Assembly: GCA_000507305.1 (NCBI GenBank)
Contig: DF239165.1
Coordinates: forward strand, 18,240 to 82,239
Length of the DNA: 64,000 nt
Direction: 5' to 3'
Source of the DNA: Breviolum minutum Mf 1.05b.01
Lineage: Eukaryota > Sar > Dinophyceae > Suessiales > Symbiodiniaceae
Positions 22,619 through 32,324 of this stretch are shown in pieces. Every line of letters starts with the position of its first letter. The stretch's first letter is position 1. The translations under genes were made by a program, and so were the position numbers. The notes under the pieces were generated by a model, which was given only the letters and a program-made list of their open reading frames with translations, did not search any database and was not told the origin of the DNA.

Positions 22619-22714
22619 GGGTGGTGGTTTCAAATGTTTGTTATTTTCACCCCTACTTGGGGACGATTCCCAGTTTGACTAATATTTTTCAAGGGGGTTG
22701 AAACCACCAACTAG
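22619..22714. mobile_element. Family A element
   Basis: GGGTGGTGGTTTCAAATG to GGGGTTGAAACCACCAACTAG. Flanks CACATTTG and CACATGGA share CACAT, a possible degraded target duplication. Confidence 0.8.
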
Positions 22715-22781
22715 CACATGGAATTTGTGTTCCTGTGATTTTTTCGTGCCAGCTACACACAGTAAAAACATGTTTCGTACC

Positions 22782-22880
22782 GGGTGATTCAAACAAAGCG
22801 ACCTTTTTATCCCTTAGTTGGAGGTCACCAACAACCTTTGAAAGGGTCACTTAACTATTCCGAAAGGTAACAAAGAAATA
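22782..22880. mobile_element. Family D element
   Basis: CGGGTGATTCAAACAAAGCG ACC, GGAGGTCACCAACAACCTTTG and GGGTCACTTAACTATTCCG. It shares a long block (TTTTTATCCCTTAGTTGGAG) with the copy at 22160. Confidence 0.7.
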
Positions 22881-23136
22881 CAAAGAATTGCCAGGTACAT
22901 GTTATTTGCCTCACATTTGTCCGAATCTTGACTTGTGTAAACACTTTCCTCCATATTTTTTGTACCTCCTTGGGCTTGATTCTGGACATCTTCGTTATGA
23001 TCAATGCTGATCTTTTCCTCAGAAATTCCTAGAAACTCCCTAAAACTCACAGCAAAAACCCTGAAAAATTGGTGTTGGCACACAATTTTGTCCTGATTGG
23101 ACCCGGCCTGTTTTCAGGCCAGGAACTGTTAGTTGT

Positions 23137-23400
23137 AGGGAGGGTACTTGGAGGGTCTCCCACTTATATAAGCGGTTAGTTATGTTGGTTATAAATGGTT
23201 ATTTCATCGATTTATGCCTAGATTACCCTCCTCAAAAACTAACACATCCCCCTACCAGCCGGCAGTTTTGAAGATCATGTTCCTTTTCTCAAAGTGGGAT
23301 ATGTTAGTTTCCTGGAGAAGAACCCACCATTTAGGGGACGGCTCCAAACCATCATTCCTTAGCACGTGACCACAAGTCCTGGGATGATCCTCCCAAGTCT
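23137..23400. mobile_element. Family C element interrupted by a family B element
   Basis: Outer ends TACTTGGAGGGTCTCCCAC and GTCCTGGGATGATCCTCCCAAGT are inverted family C termini. Inside, about 23223-23325, lie family B termini (CCCTCCTCAAAAACTAACACA and GATATGTTAGTTTCCTGGAGAAG). Confidence 0.7.
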
Positions 23401-23416
23401 GAACTCTGCAAAACAG

Positions 23417-23529
23417 GTGCTCAAGCCATAGGCATTGCGGGTGCATTTGGCAATGACCAAGTCGTTAGGGTTCTCCTTGCAGCCACTTGGCCCACTAAAA
23501 AAGGTGGAGCTCGAAAGCCTTCAAAATTT
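23417..23529 (+). CDS. Ankyrin-repeat exon
   Basis: Acceptor GCAAAACAG at 23416. It reads (G)AQAIGIAGAFGNDQVVRVLL, AATWPTKKGGARKPSKF, with a donor-like TTT|GTATGG at 23530. The AxxIAGAFGNDQVVRVLLAA core is an ankyrin helix pair with a degenerate turn. The exon follows the nested C/B element directly. Confidence 0.65.
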
Positions 23530-24682
23530 GTATGGGAATACTGGTGGATACACATAGGATCCATGGGACTGGTTTTATTTACCTACATGAATAAGTTGAT
23601 TTTTTGGTAAACATGTAGGTTTAGATTTACCAATTGCATGCATCCTGTGGGATAGTATCTCAGGATTTTGGTAGACCCAAAAGAGATAATGACAATTTTT
23701 CGTAGTGTTTTTGTTGTTGAATTTCTACGGTTTTTACGGCTGATACACTAGATGACAAGGTTTCTCTTGCTGCAACATTCTCTAGATCAACCGATGCCGT
23801 TGGACGCTCCCTGAATTGAAGAACATGTTGGTGAAGAAATTCCATTGCAAAAAGGAGAGGACTAAAATTCAAAGGCAAAGCAGGATTTATACACTAGTGC
23901 TCCAAATACCCTGTGAGACTGTGTTTAGGCACCCAAAACCCACTTGCAGAAGGGGCCCATTGGAGCACAAGGGATGGACTTTGTTTTTTTCGTTGGTATG
24001 GAAAGGCATCGACATTTTGCACACCTCCCAAAATGGCGATTTTTGCGTCACAAGTTTGAATGTTCTCCCAAGCATCCTTAAGGGATCAATCCTTTGGGTC
24101 AAAGACGGACGAAGCTTGGTCAGTTTGGACCACGAACAAAAATGAATTTGGAATCCAAGCCATCCCTTGAAATAGTCAGGCTTTGCTTATAAAGAAGACA
24201 CGTGTTTTTTTTTTGGGGGGGGGAAGGGGGGTGAAAATGGAGATTGTTTTTTTAAGTTTCTTTGCGGAAAAACCACCTGCAATTTTTTGTAGGTAAAGAG
24301 TTCAAAGAACCCCTCCCTCATCGACATCAAGTTGACAAGTCGCAGCTTTCCGTTCAGGGGTCACATGAACCCCTTCTAGATGGAAATGAGAAGGCATAAC
24401 CAAGAATGAATATGAATAAATCCGATCACACGGGAAGGCCATGACTGTACCATAGGATGTTTGAGGAATTTAGGATCAATGGTTTTTCAAACTGGGTTAT
24501 TCCACCTACTTCTAAATGGTATTTATATTAGGGTTATTTCACCAGCCGATCTGGGACGTCCAAAGGCTTAGCCACCAACATTAACCACCTCACCCCTTCA
24601 TAGGTAGCGTTTGGCTTCGGGAAATCCCTTTTCTTTCAGGGAAAAACTAGGTGGGTGAAAAATTTCTACCAGATGATTGTCG

Positions 24683-24798
24683 TACCACCCCCCCAAAAAC
24701 TAACATGGAACCTGAAAATGAAGCCTGGAAGTTTGGAGATTCCTATGAAACACCATCATTTTCAGGTTCCAGCCGTTAGTTTTCGGTGGGGGGTGGTG
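24683..24798. mobile_element. Family B element
   Basis: TACCACCCCCCCAAAAACTAACA against GTTAGTTTTCGGTGGGGGGTGGT, with interior ACCTGAAAATG and CATTTTCAGGTTCC. Arms nearly perfect. The 18-base GTGTTTTTTGGGGATTCC then occurs twice around a small hairpin (24801-24868). Confidence 0.75.
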
Positions 24799-24865
24799 GG
24801 GGTGTTTTTTGGGGATTCCTTCGGTTACGTGTTTGTAACTCACCGAAGGTGTTTTTTGGGGGATT

Positions 24866-24950
24866 CCGCCCGTGCTGATGCCACGGTTCTGCTTTCACAG
24901 CAGCGAGTCTGGCAGATCATCCGGGTGATTCCAGGGACCCCCGTTGTTAG
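24866..24950 (+). CDS. Candidate ankyrin-gene exon
   Basis: The frame reads DSARADATVLLSQQRVWQII RVIPGTPVV in two parts, ending at a good donor TTAG|GTAAGC (24951). ARADATVLL resembles a repeat finger and helix; the rest is not recognisable. Confidence 0.5.
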
Positions 24951-25812
24951 GTAAGCTTCCCATAGTATTCCCATACCATTCCCATATCATTAGGATTTTT
25001 TTTTAGGCATCCCACAGGTGATTTTTTTTGTTTTTGAAAAGGTATATAATGAAAACAAAACTCCAACCCGTTCACCCCTGTTTCTGGGAGGGTGAAACAA
25101 CGGTTGGATTTAGGTCCATATCGAATTCCATTTCTTTTCGTAATTCGAGGGCATTCAACTTTTGAAACTGATTTTTTCGCAATGAAAAAAACCTGAGGGC
25201 GATTAGGGTATATATGGGATGAATCAACCCAGTTATGTGGGGATTATTTATAGTAACCCATGAAATAAGGGTCCCTACTGTATTTAAAACAACCAGGATG
25301 ACTCAATGGAAAGTACGATCCGGTGTTTTGGTGTCAACGGGAGCCGGTGACCTTTCCCCGCGAAGTTTGATCTACCAAGTTTGATGGGAATCGGTTCAAA
25401 AAGAGGTTGCTGTTGGTGGTACCAAATGACCCAGACCGGCCTTGGACCGCCCTTGGACCCATACGATGGTTGGAAGGGCAGTTGGCCTAAAAAATGTCGA
25501 GGTCGAGGTTTGTTGGGGAGTCAGGTAGTCTATGGTGTTCTAATATATTCCCAAGCAATAATCCCTGAAAAAAGGATTCCTGAAGTAAAGTGAACTACCA
25601 ACCTTCATGAGAACCAATCAACCTTCCAACAAAACTCCGAACCAAACATTCCAGGGTTAACTTGTTGTTCAAGCAAAAAAGATCCATCATATTTGATGCA
25701 TCTACCCGAATCTACCTAGCATTCCAGGATTGAAGGTATGAAGGTTTTAGTGAAGGGGATTCCCCTACATCCAAATGTCATGTTTTTCATTGTGGTGATG
25801 ACTGGATTCAAC

Positions 25813-25921
25813 ATATGGGTGTTTCCTTAGATGGTGGTACCTCCAAAACACCCCAAAATGATCATTTTTAGTAGGAAAACCCATGGTTGTTGGGTACCAC
25901 CATTTTAGGAAACCCCCATAT
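25813..25921. mobile_element. Family F element, copy 3
   Basis: ATATGGGTGTTTCCTTAGAT against TTTAGGAAACCCCCATAT. It ends exactly where the next exon's open frame begins, again placing an element border at a coding border. Confidence 0.8.
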
Positions 25922-26068
25922 CTGCTCGATCGCCCGACTAAGGAGGCAGGGGGTGATCCTTCCGGCCGTCGTGGTATGAATGCCATTGATACCGCCTGTG
26001 CATTGGGAGCCACCCGTGCGCTACGTGTACTGTTGGAACTACCGCCCAGCAAGGGAGCACTTCGGACG
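25922..26068 (+). CDS. Ankyrin-repeat exon, 49 codons
   Basis: In phase at both ends: LLDRPTKEAGGDPSGRRGMN, AIDTACALGATRALRVLLEL, PPSKGALRT, donor ACG|GTTTAT at 26069. G(M)NAIDTACALGATRALRVLLE is an ankyrin repeat (turn G.xAI, A-G helix, LL(E)). GC-rich relative to the surrounding introns. Confidence 0.72.
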
Positions 26069-26120
26069 GTTTATTTGAAGTTTCAACACAATTTTTGGGG
26101 GAGCTGGTGGTTTTACTTTC

Positions 26121-26200
26121 TAGGTGGTGGTTTCAAATATCTTTTATTTTCACCCTTACCTGGGGAAATGATCCAATTTGACTTTGAAACCACCAACTAG
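26121..26200. mobile_element. Family A element with perfect 10-bp target duplication
   Basis: TAGGTGGTGGTTTCAAATA to TTTGAAACCACCAACTAG, 80 bp, an internally shortened copy. TTTTACTTTC occurs at 26111-26120 and 26201-26210, immediately outside both ends. Confidence 0.9.
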
Positions 26201-26504
26201 TTTTACTTTCATTTAACATCTTAAACCTATCGAAATGATAATTACACCTACCCTCTAAACTACCCTGAAATGGCCCAACAGTTGAATGTTTACCCTCGAA
26301 ACTATCCAAAATGTTGGCAAATGATGGCTTGAGTCAAGCATTTAATTACTGATGTTTAAATAAGGGGAACATTCCATCAGAAAGCCAAAAAAACTATTGA
26401 ACTGTTTTTATTTTTCCTAAGAATGCTGGATCCTCAAAACTGGTTCCTCAATACAGGTTCATTCACCCCTCCTTTAGAGGGCCACAAACTGATTCTTAGC
26501 GAAT

Positions 26505-26690
26505 GTGCTTTATAAAACCTTGTACCCGCTGATTGATCATTTCCATGAAAAAAACTCACATTTCTACGTAGCAAACTCCGCCAAGCAGGCAAAGTTAGCT
26601 AACCTTTCAACGTTTGGGGCTTACATGCTTAATAGGAGAAAAAATAGAGTTTTTGCCTGTTGCTTCATTGTCCCCCCAATTGCTGAGTGA
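26505..26690 (+). CDS. Candidate exon (YPLIDHFHEKNSHF...)
   Basis: One frame is open as TLYPLIDHFHEKNSHFYVAN, SAKQAKLANLSTFGAYMLNR then a basic/Cys stretch to TGA. Splice borders unknown; it lies between ankyrin exons. Confidence 0.35.
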   Translation: MLYKTLYPLIDHFHEKNSHFYVANSAKQAKLANLSTFGAYMLNRRKNRVFACCFIVPPIAE

Positions 26691-27161
26691 GGTTCAAAAA
26701 AAAACGTGGGTGAAATCTTCCGTGCCTTTTTTCAAAAAGCCAACAGCCAAGATAAGTTCAAAAATCATGCAACAAGTATGGCCCTGCTAATTCTTGGTGA
26801 CCTTTTTTTTGGGATGGGTGAAGTGTAAGTGACCGTTGTCTGACCCTCTCAGAAAGCTGTTAGCTAAACTGACGACCTCCAAGCCTCGGGGGATAAAGTA
26901 TCATCATCCCGGGTTTCCTGGGTTGCAATTTTCCTGGGTATTTCAAAGTATCTTGGAGTTTGGGTCCGGGAACATTCATGGCCAAATGAGAATTGTCCCA
27001 CATTTGGTGGCTTAGAGTTCCAATCTCCCATGATCCAACTTCACCCAACATTTTGCCTTACAAACTTTACCAAGCCCCTGAAACTAACAGCAAGTTTGCC
27101 CCTGAAAAATTGGTGGGAAAGTGATACGTTTACGTTTCCATGCGTTAACTCTTAGTTTCAG

Positions 27162-27365
27162 GACGTTTGTTGTACTCCACTTGCCTTTGGAAAACGCTGA
27201 GGCGAAACCCATTCGCCACCTTTTGCATATAGCATTGAGTTTTAATGGCGGAAATCCTGACTTGATTTCCATGCTTATCAACTTTGGCATGAATGTGAAC
27301 GAATCATTTTATCCAGAAGCACCTTTGAAATATGTGTACTTCTACTTTGGCATGAAGTACCGACT
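27162..27365 (+). CDS. Ankyrin-repeat exon with trailing linker
   Basis: Acceptor TTAGTTTCAG at 27161. It reads TFVVLHLPLENAEAKPIRHL, LHIALSFNGGNPDLISMLIN, FGMNVNESFYPEAPLKYVYF, YFGMKYRL. The LHIALSFN.GNPDLISMLINFGMNVN core is an ankyrin repeat, in the family typically followed by a P..WK/Y-aromatic linker as seen here. The end is an estimate. Confidence 0.68.
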
Positions 27366-27427
27366 TTTGGGACCTTCTAGATTCAGAACTATATGTTTCT
27401 TGGCGTTCAGGATGTGTTTTTTTTTTC

Positions 27428-27520
27428 CCGTGCCCTTTTCGGGATTGTTAAGTGACCCTTTCAAAGGTTGTTGGTGACCTCCAGCTAAGGGATAAAAAGT
27501 CACGGCTTGAATCACCTGGT
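27428..27520. mobile_element. Family D element
   Basis: TTCGGGATTGTTAAGTGACCC, TCAAAGGTTGTTGGTGACCTCC and GTCACGGCTTGAATCACCTGG. The right end TTGAATCACCT is the inverted copy of the family's AGGTGATTCAA start. Confidence 0.65.
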
Positions 27521-28371
27521 GTTTGGTGTTTTTTCCTATTAAACAACCAGGATTCAATGTTGTGAAATCATTTGAGCCATTTTCTTAACAAGAGTTCTTC
27601 CATGAGATGTGTTCGAATGGTCCATCATCCCAAAGGTCCAGTGATAAGCAAATGGGCAAAAGATGGCCATTTCCCCCTAGTAAATGACGAGCAAATGAGA
27701 TTTTTTGGTTGGGGGTGACTGGCACGGGCCAGTCAATTCACAAAAATCGGAAGTTTCAATACTATATAGTTTGTAGTTGTACTAATAGTGACACCCGAAC
27801 GCTGCTAAAAAACCATTCTGGGTATCCTAACATATCATATCCTATCAAAAGTCACTGAATTGAGTCGATGATGTTCCGAACTTCCCGTTTGGTGGGATAT
27901 GTGATCGTTCCCTGGAGGGGAAACATGTTTTTGTTCATCGATTTTTGGGGGACTTTCAAGGGGTGAATCAATTTCACCATCTTCGTTGGGGAGCTTTGAG
28001 TAGATGATGAGGTATGCGACAGTTCAATTACCATTCGTCCCCAAGGGTTCTATGATGAGCAGAAATGGGTGGTTGGTGGTATTCATGGTTTTAATTGACT
28101 TAATGATTTAATGCCTATTTGTACGCCTATCATTTTTTCTCAGGTCCTTTTTTTGTAGGAACCAATTACATCACACATTCCTAGATTATTTTAGATAAAA
28201 CCCACCAGCATTTTTTTTCAGCACCATTCCTATAGGAATACCATCCACCTCACGACGATTTCATGATGGAACAAAACCCCCGGTTGCGGGAGATGAGATT
28301 CGCCAACCCAACGTTGGAAGGTTGATGAAAAAAAAACCAACGGGTAAGGCCAATGAACCATGGTGAAATTA

Positions 28372-28490
28372 GAGCGACCTCAGGGGAAATGCCGCGAACA
28401 CTTGCAGCCCCGCATCGGTCATTCCCGTAGAACCAACGTGGAACTTGAAAACGCATCGGTAACCATGGAAAACCCTCACAACATACACCC
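28372..28490 (+). CDS. Candidate exon
   Basis: One frame reads ERPQGKCREHLQPRIGHSRR, TNVELENASVTMENPHNI before a family B left end (about 28495). A second frame is open for a shorter distance. Confidence 0.33.
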
Positions 28491-28494
28491 CGAA

Positions 28495-28616
28495 AACCAC
28501 CATCCCTGAAACTACCATACTAGTAGCACCTGAAAATATAGGCCTAATTTGCCCCCAAAGGGACATTTCAATCATCTTCCAAGCATCCATTTTCAGCTGC
28601 TATGATATGTTTTAGG
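28495..28616. mobile_element. Family B element
   Basis: CACCATCCCTGAAACTACCAT at left and GATATGTTTTAGGGAGGGTAG at right, with CACCTGAAAATATAGGCC and CATCCATTTTCAGC inside. Confidence 0.6.
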
Positions 28617-28744
28617 GAGGGTAGTGATCCAAGATGTCTCCCAAATGGTCAGCATGTTTCCCATTTAGTCGCTCAAAGACAACAGCCATTGTCCGACCTA
28701 AAAATGCACCATTTTTCAGGATGGGAATCTTATACTCAATATAG

Positions 28745-29240
28745 ACATGGCTAAAAAAAAATCAAGTCACCTACCTAGGTAAGGTTTTTGTTGGAGATCT
28801 GTTGGTATTCATTACGTCTACCCCCCACCCAGTAAACTAAAAATGGAATATGTAATCCTGGTGGTGACTGTTACTGGGTGGGGGTAGTTCCAAGGTATTC
28901 AAGTCTAAAATCTTTGAATACCCTTCAGATGTGGTAAGAAGTTTCGGGTTCACGAAAACGAGTCCGGAGGGCTCCGAGTCGCAAGTCATGGCCCAAGTCA
29001 TGGGTTTCCGACCCAAAAATGCTTGAAATTTAGATATCTTCAGGATGGGAATCCTTACTCAACAAAAAGACAGGCTTAAAAAAACAAGTCACCTACTAGG
29101 TAAGATTTTTGTTGGAGATCTGTTGGTATTCAGGTCTAAAATCTTTAAATACCCTTTCGATGTGGTGGCACAAGTTTCGGGTTCACGAAAACGAGTCCGG
29201 CTGGGGCTCCGAGTCATGCGAGTCATGGCCTTCCCCAAGT
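28745..29240. repeat. Tandem duplication (about 200-bp unit) with one interrupted copy
   Basis: Copy 1 (about 28751-29020) and copy 2 (about 29080-29240) share CAAGTCACCTAC, GTTGGAGATCTGTTGGTATTC, CTAAAATCTTT, CCCTTTCGATGTGGT-like and GTTTCGGGTTCACGAAAACG blocks in the same order. Copy 1 carries an extra 82 bp plus a repeated octamer. Copy 2 is the uninterrupted version. Confidence 0.85.
28812..28893. mobile_element. Family G element with 8-bp duplication and empty site
   Basis: The 82-bp element has inverted ends CTACCCCCCACCCAGTAAAC / GTTACTGGGTGGGGGTAG. GGTATTCA is duplicated at 28804-28811 and 28894-28901. The tandem copy at about 29128-29140 shows a single GGTATTCA with no element. Confidence 0.93.
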
Positions 29241-29281
29241 CGCGGGACATTCGGTTTCGACCGAAGCCGTTGATTTTTGAG

Positions 29282-29385
29282 GTTATCATCACCGCGGAGC
29301 AACGCCATTGATGCTCAGTCTCTTGGACAACGGGAAAACGACGACCTGTGGCACCGAAGCGGATAAGTTTAGGGAAACACCTGAA
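29282..29385 (+). CDS. Ankyrin-repeat exon
   Basis: After TTTTTGAG (29281) one frame reads GYHHRGATPLMLSLLDNGKT, TTCGTEADKFRETP. RGATPLMLSLLDNGK matches an ankyrin turn and helix. A competing frame (NAIDAQSLGQRENDDLW) is also open. It runs into a family B element at about 29386. Confidence 0.55.
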
Positions 29386-29508
29386 TACTAACCAAGCCAT
29401 TTTGGTGTTTTTTTTCTAAGTTTGCCCCTGAAAATGATTAGAATTCCTGAAAGGAAAAATGTCATTTTCCAACCTTTTCAGGGGGTTATGTTAATTTCAG
29501 GCAGGGTA
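29386..29508. mobile_element. Family B element
   Basis: CTGAATACTAACCAAGCC at left, GTTATGTTAATTTCAGGCAGGGTA at right, with GCCCCTGAAAATGATTAGAAT and CCTTTTCAGGGGG inside. Confidence 0.65.
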
Positions 29509-30236
29509 CCGGACATGTTGACAAAAAATCTAGTGTTGTAAATATCAGAGTTCAATGACCTTCTTACACGTGTTTTTACATGAACACTCTTAAGCAACTC
29601 TTCCCAAATTCAATTCCGCTTGCGATTATCACAGTAATTTGCCGGATCGATCCTGGGATGATGGCCGAAAAAATCAGAATTTGTTGAACCGCACCTGGGT
29701 TTTGGTAATTAGGAGTTATAACAAGTTATACCCTTTTGATCCCTAAATTACTGATCCAAAGGTAAAAACCCAACCAAACAGTTTAGTATTCCAAGAAGTA
29801 GCAGGGACCTTTTCATGTGCTTCAAACTTGAAACTTACAGTTTGCATCAGTTTGTTTCTGGAAAATGATGCCGGAAGATGATGTGTGGCTTTCCAACACC
29901 ATGGGCCGGGGTCTATGGGGCCAAGGCCTTCCCGAAATTAATTGAATTTTCTGACCTCAAAAAACTAGCCTAATTTTGAGGGAACCACCCTCATGTGACT
30001 TGTATAGGTTGAAGTACTTGGATGATTTGTTGGAATACTAAGCCTCTAACATGCTTGGGATTACTAATATACACCTGAAATCCTTGATGACCCGGCTGTT
30101 TTTCTATTAGGATGGAAATCTTTGAAGGGTGTCCACAAAACAGTCATCAGATTCCAGGGTATACGAGGGTATTTTTGTTGTGTTCTTTGCTTGATGGGCT
30201 TCCCAGGGACATGTGGAAGTCGTAGCTCCTTCAAGC

Positions 30237-30351
30237 CTGTTGATGGTTCAGAGATCCGGCGAGAAAACCACCTGGGATGTATAAAAAAACTCTATGAATA
30301 CTGGGATATCTTACTACATCAACTGGTGCAGGATTTCTGAACCATCAACAG
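30237..30351. mobile_element. Family E element
   Basis: CTGTTGATGGTTCAGAGATCC to GGATTTCTGAACCATCAACAG with ACCACCTGGGATGTATAAAA in the left half. Left flank C instead of TA, right flank TA. Confidence 0.8.
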
Positions 30352-30426
30352 TAGTATTGTTGCTTCAAGTGGCCGTTGGAACAACAACTTTTTTGGGAGC
30401 TAAGAAGCTGAGGTTGATGTGTTTCC
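30352..30426 (+). CDS. Ankyrin-like exon between elements
   Basis: The frame reads VVLLLQVAVGTTTFLGAKKL RLMCF (split here), then LLEG. It is bracketed exactly by a family E element before and a family C element after. Confidence 0.5.
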
Positions 30427-30540
30427 TACTTGAAGGATCACCCGACTTAGTAAGTGGTTTGTTATGGGGGTTCTCCCTAGTAAGGGGACTTACTAACCAT
30501 GATTACCAACCACTTACTAAATTTGATGATCCTCTAAGTA
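30427..30540. mobile_element. Family C element
   Basis: TACTTGAAGGATCACCCGACT and TTTGATGATCCTCTAAGTA are inverted ends; TTAGTAAGTGGTT and AACCACTTACTAA form an inner inverted pair. Confidence 0.8.
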
Positions 30541-30595
30541 TTCGTTGGGGAGCTAAAGAACTCCAGAATCCTGATAAATCACTAGGTACTCATGC

Positions 30596-30650
30596 TATGT
30601 GAGGCCATATCCACGCATTGTGCCCAGGAAAATTCCGAGAGACCCCTGGA
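30596..30650 (+). CDS. Candidate short exon
   Basis: The frame reads LCEAISTHCAQENSERP, ending where ACCCCTGGAACATACC, the start of another repeat type (also at 34.5 kb), begins. Confidence 0.3.
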
Positions 30651-30877
30651 ACATACCAAGGTACCCCAAAATACAAATATGAACGGATTGCCATATCAAC
30701 TAATGATGGCTAGTCAACCTACCCTCCCCCAACATACCCCCCAACCCCCCCGAAAAAAATTCTCATATTCCCTATTAAGGATTTGTTTAATTAACCATTA
30801 GGTTTCCCTAGATTCACAGCCCATCCATCCAACCTGCCCAACGTTAACCACACCCGCCACCCGCCACACCATCCCAG

Positions 30878-30990
30878 GTGTTCTGTCGGGTTACTTCACG
30901 GCTGCCGAGCTTCTCTTGCAGGCCAAGGCGGAGGTGGCCACACGCAACGCGCGCCGCATGACGGCCTTCGATCTCGCCGTGCGGCCTGGC
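30878..30990 (+). CDS. GC-rich ankyrin-repeat exon
   Basis: Acceptor CACCATCCCAG at 30877. It reads VLSGYFTAAELLLQAKAEVA, TRNARRMTAFDLAVRPGSER. It is a clear ankyrin unit (F.AAELLLQAKAEVATRNA..MTAFDLA). The exon is about 65% GC with C/G-ending codons, unlike the AT-leaning exons around it, which may reflect expression bias or recent gene conversion. It is followed by a family B element. Confidence 0.75.
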
Positions 30991-31067
30991 TCTGAACGAA
31001 AATCCCAAAGTAAACAACCACCTCAAACGACATGTAAAGGGGAAAAACCCGGCCAAAACAGACATGA

Positions 31068-31161
31068 TACCCTCCAGGGAACTAACATATCCCCCAAAAA
31101 TGGCATTTTGAAGATGATTTTCCTTTTTCTCAGGTGGGATATGTTAATTTCCAGGAGGGTA
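31068..31161. mobile_element. Family B element
   Basis: TACCCTCCAGGGAACTAACA to TGTTAATTTCCAGGAGGGTA, with ATATCCCCCAAAAATGG and CTCAGGTGGGATA inside. The same subtype as the element at 32479. Confidence 0.85.
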
Positions 31162-31554
31162 TTTACCATAATCAACCGGTGCTTTGGATTTTTTTTCCAT
31201 GAAAAAGTACTTTGGGATTGATTTTTACTCTTCAGGGGGCTAGTTCAGGTAGTTCCAGGGAGAGTATCTCTTTGTTCTTTAAGAGCCATTTTGACTCTCT
31301 GATGTTTCGGCAGGAAAATCGTAGAAAGGTGAAAAAAGCGGACTAATTCCAATGAACGATTTCATTTCGCAAAAATTGCATCCATGGGACGGCAGTGTAT
31401 ATGTACCTACATTCATGTTGCTTGATCTTGATGTAATATCTTTCGTTGGTATAAATCATGTATGTATAAATCTATATGTAAAATTCTACCAATCTCCATG
31501 GGATTTCATCAGCTTTTAGAATATATAATGAACAAGAACCTAGTTGTTTACGGT

Positions 31555-31757
31555 AATATGGAGGGATTATGTCTACTACACAGCTAAATGGGGATTATGT
31601 CATAAACCATTATAAGGATCATATGGATGTTTCCGAAAATAGTGGCATCCCCAAATCATCCATTTTAATAGGGTTTTCCATTATAAACCATCCATTTTGG
31701 GGGCCCTCCCCTATTTTTGGAAACATCCATATAAGGATCCCTATAAAACAACCAGGA
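31555..31757. mobile_element. Family P element carrying a nested family F element
   Basis: The outer sequence runs GGGATTATGTCATAAACCATT then AAGGATCCCTATAAAACAACC AGGA. The insert 31621-31730 (ATATGGATGTTTCCGAAAAT to CTATTTTTGGAAACATCCAT) is a family F copy, flanked by ATAAGGATC at 31612-31620 and 31731-31739. Family P near 49.7 kb has the uninterrupted CCATTATAAGGATCCCTATT. Confidence 0.88.
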
Positions 31758-31797
31758 TTCAGAATGGTATCCAGCATTCAGGCAATCAGCTCCGCAG

Positions 31798-31960
31798 AGT
31801 TTGTTAAACGACTTACTCAGCCGCGGAGCTGATCGAAGCTGTCGTATTTCTTCATTGCATCGATGGCAGATGCGTCAACATAGCATGTCCTTCAGCAGTG
31901 CCACGGGAAGTCAGCAGAGCAGCGAAATGTTGGGGGGGGTTTGTGCTTCGGAGGACGGAC
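31798..31960 (+). CDS. Last recognisable ankyrin exon
   Basis: Acceptor AGCTCCGCAG at 31797. It reads LLNDLLSRGADRSCRISSLH, RWQMRQHSMSFSSATGSQQS, SEMLGGVCASEDG. LLNDLLSRGADRS closes an ankyrin unit; the rest is Ser/Gln-rich. Downstream G-runs (31965-32010) leave the end and frame uncertain. Confidence 0.65.
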
Positions 31961-32324
31961 CAAGGGGGGGGGGGAAGTTGGAGTTGGAACCGTTTGGGGG
32001 GGGGGGTTTTCTTCAGTCAAGTTGGGAAGGAGAAATTTCATGTTGGAATGCCCCAACAAAATGTTTTTCAAGGTGGGGTGCGTGCCTTGGGAGTATTTAT
32101 ATAAAAGCAAACAGAAAAGTGTGCCCCTATTCTGATTTCTAAAGTCTGTCTTACCAAGCCAGATGTTTTTTGATATCTAGTATTACCACATTCGAATGCG
32201 TCATCCTCAAAACGAATGAGATGATGGCAGTATTTTCCAGACTAGTCTTGCCTTCTTTGCAGGGAACTGGTAGGTTCCATTTTTGCTTTTGGAATGTTTG
32301 CTGGCTGTGCTTCACAATCAGCAA

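Noticed and set aside
30721..30770. Possible Pro-rich coding stretch (CCCCCAACATACCCCCCAAC)
   Set aside because: Part of a C-rich repeat region after ACCCCTGGAACATACC; no exon borders.
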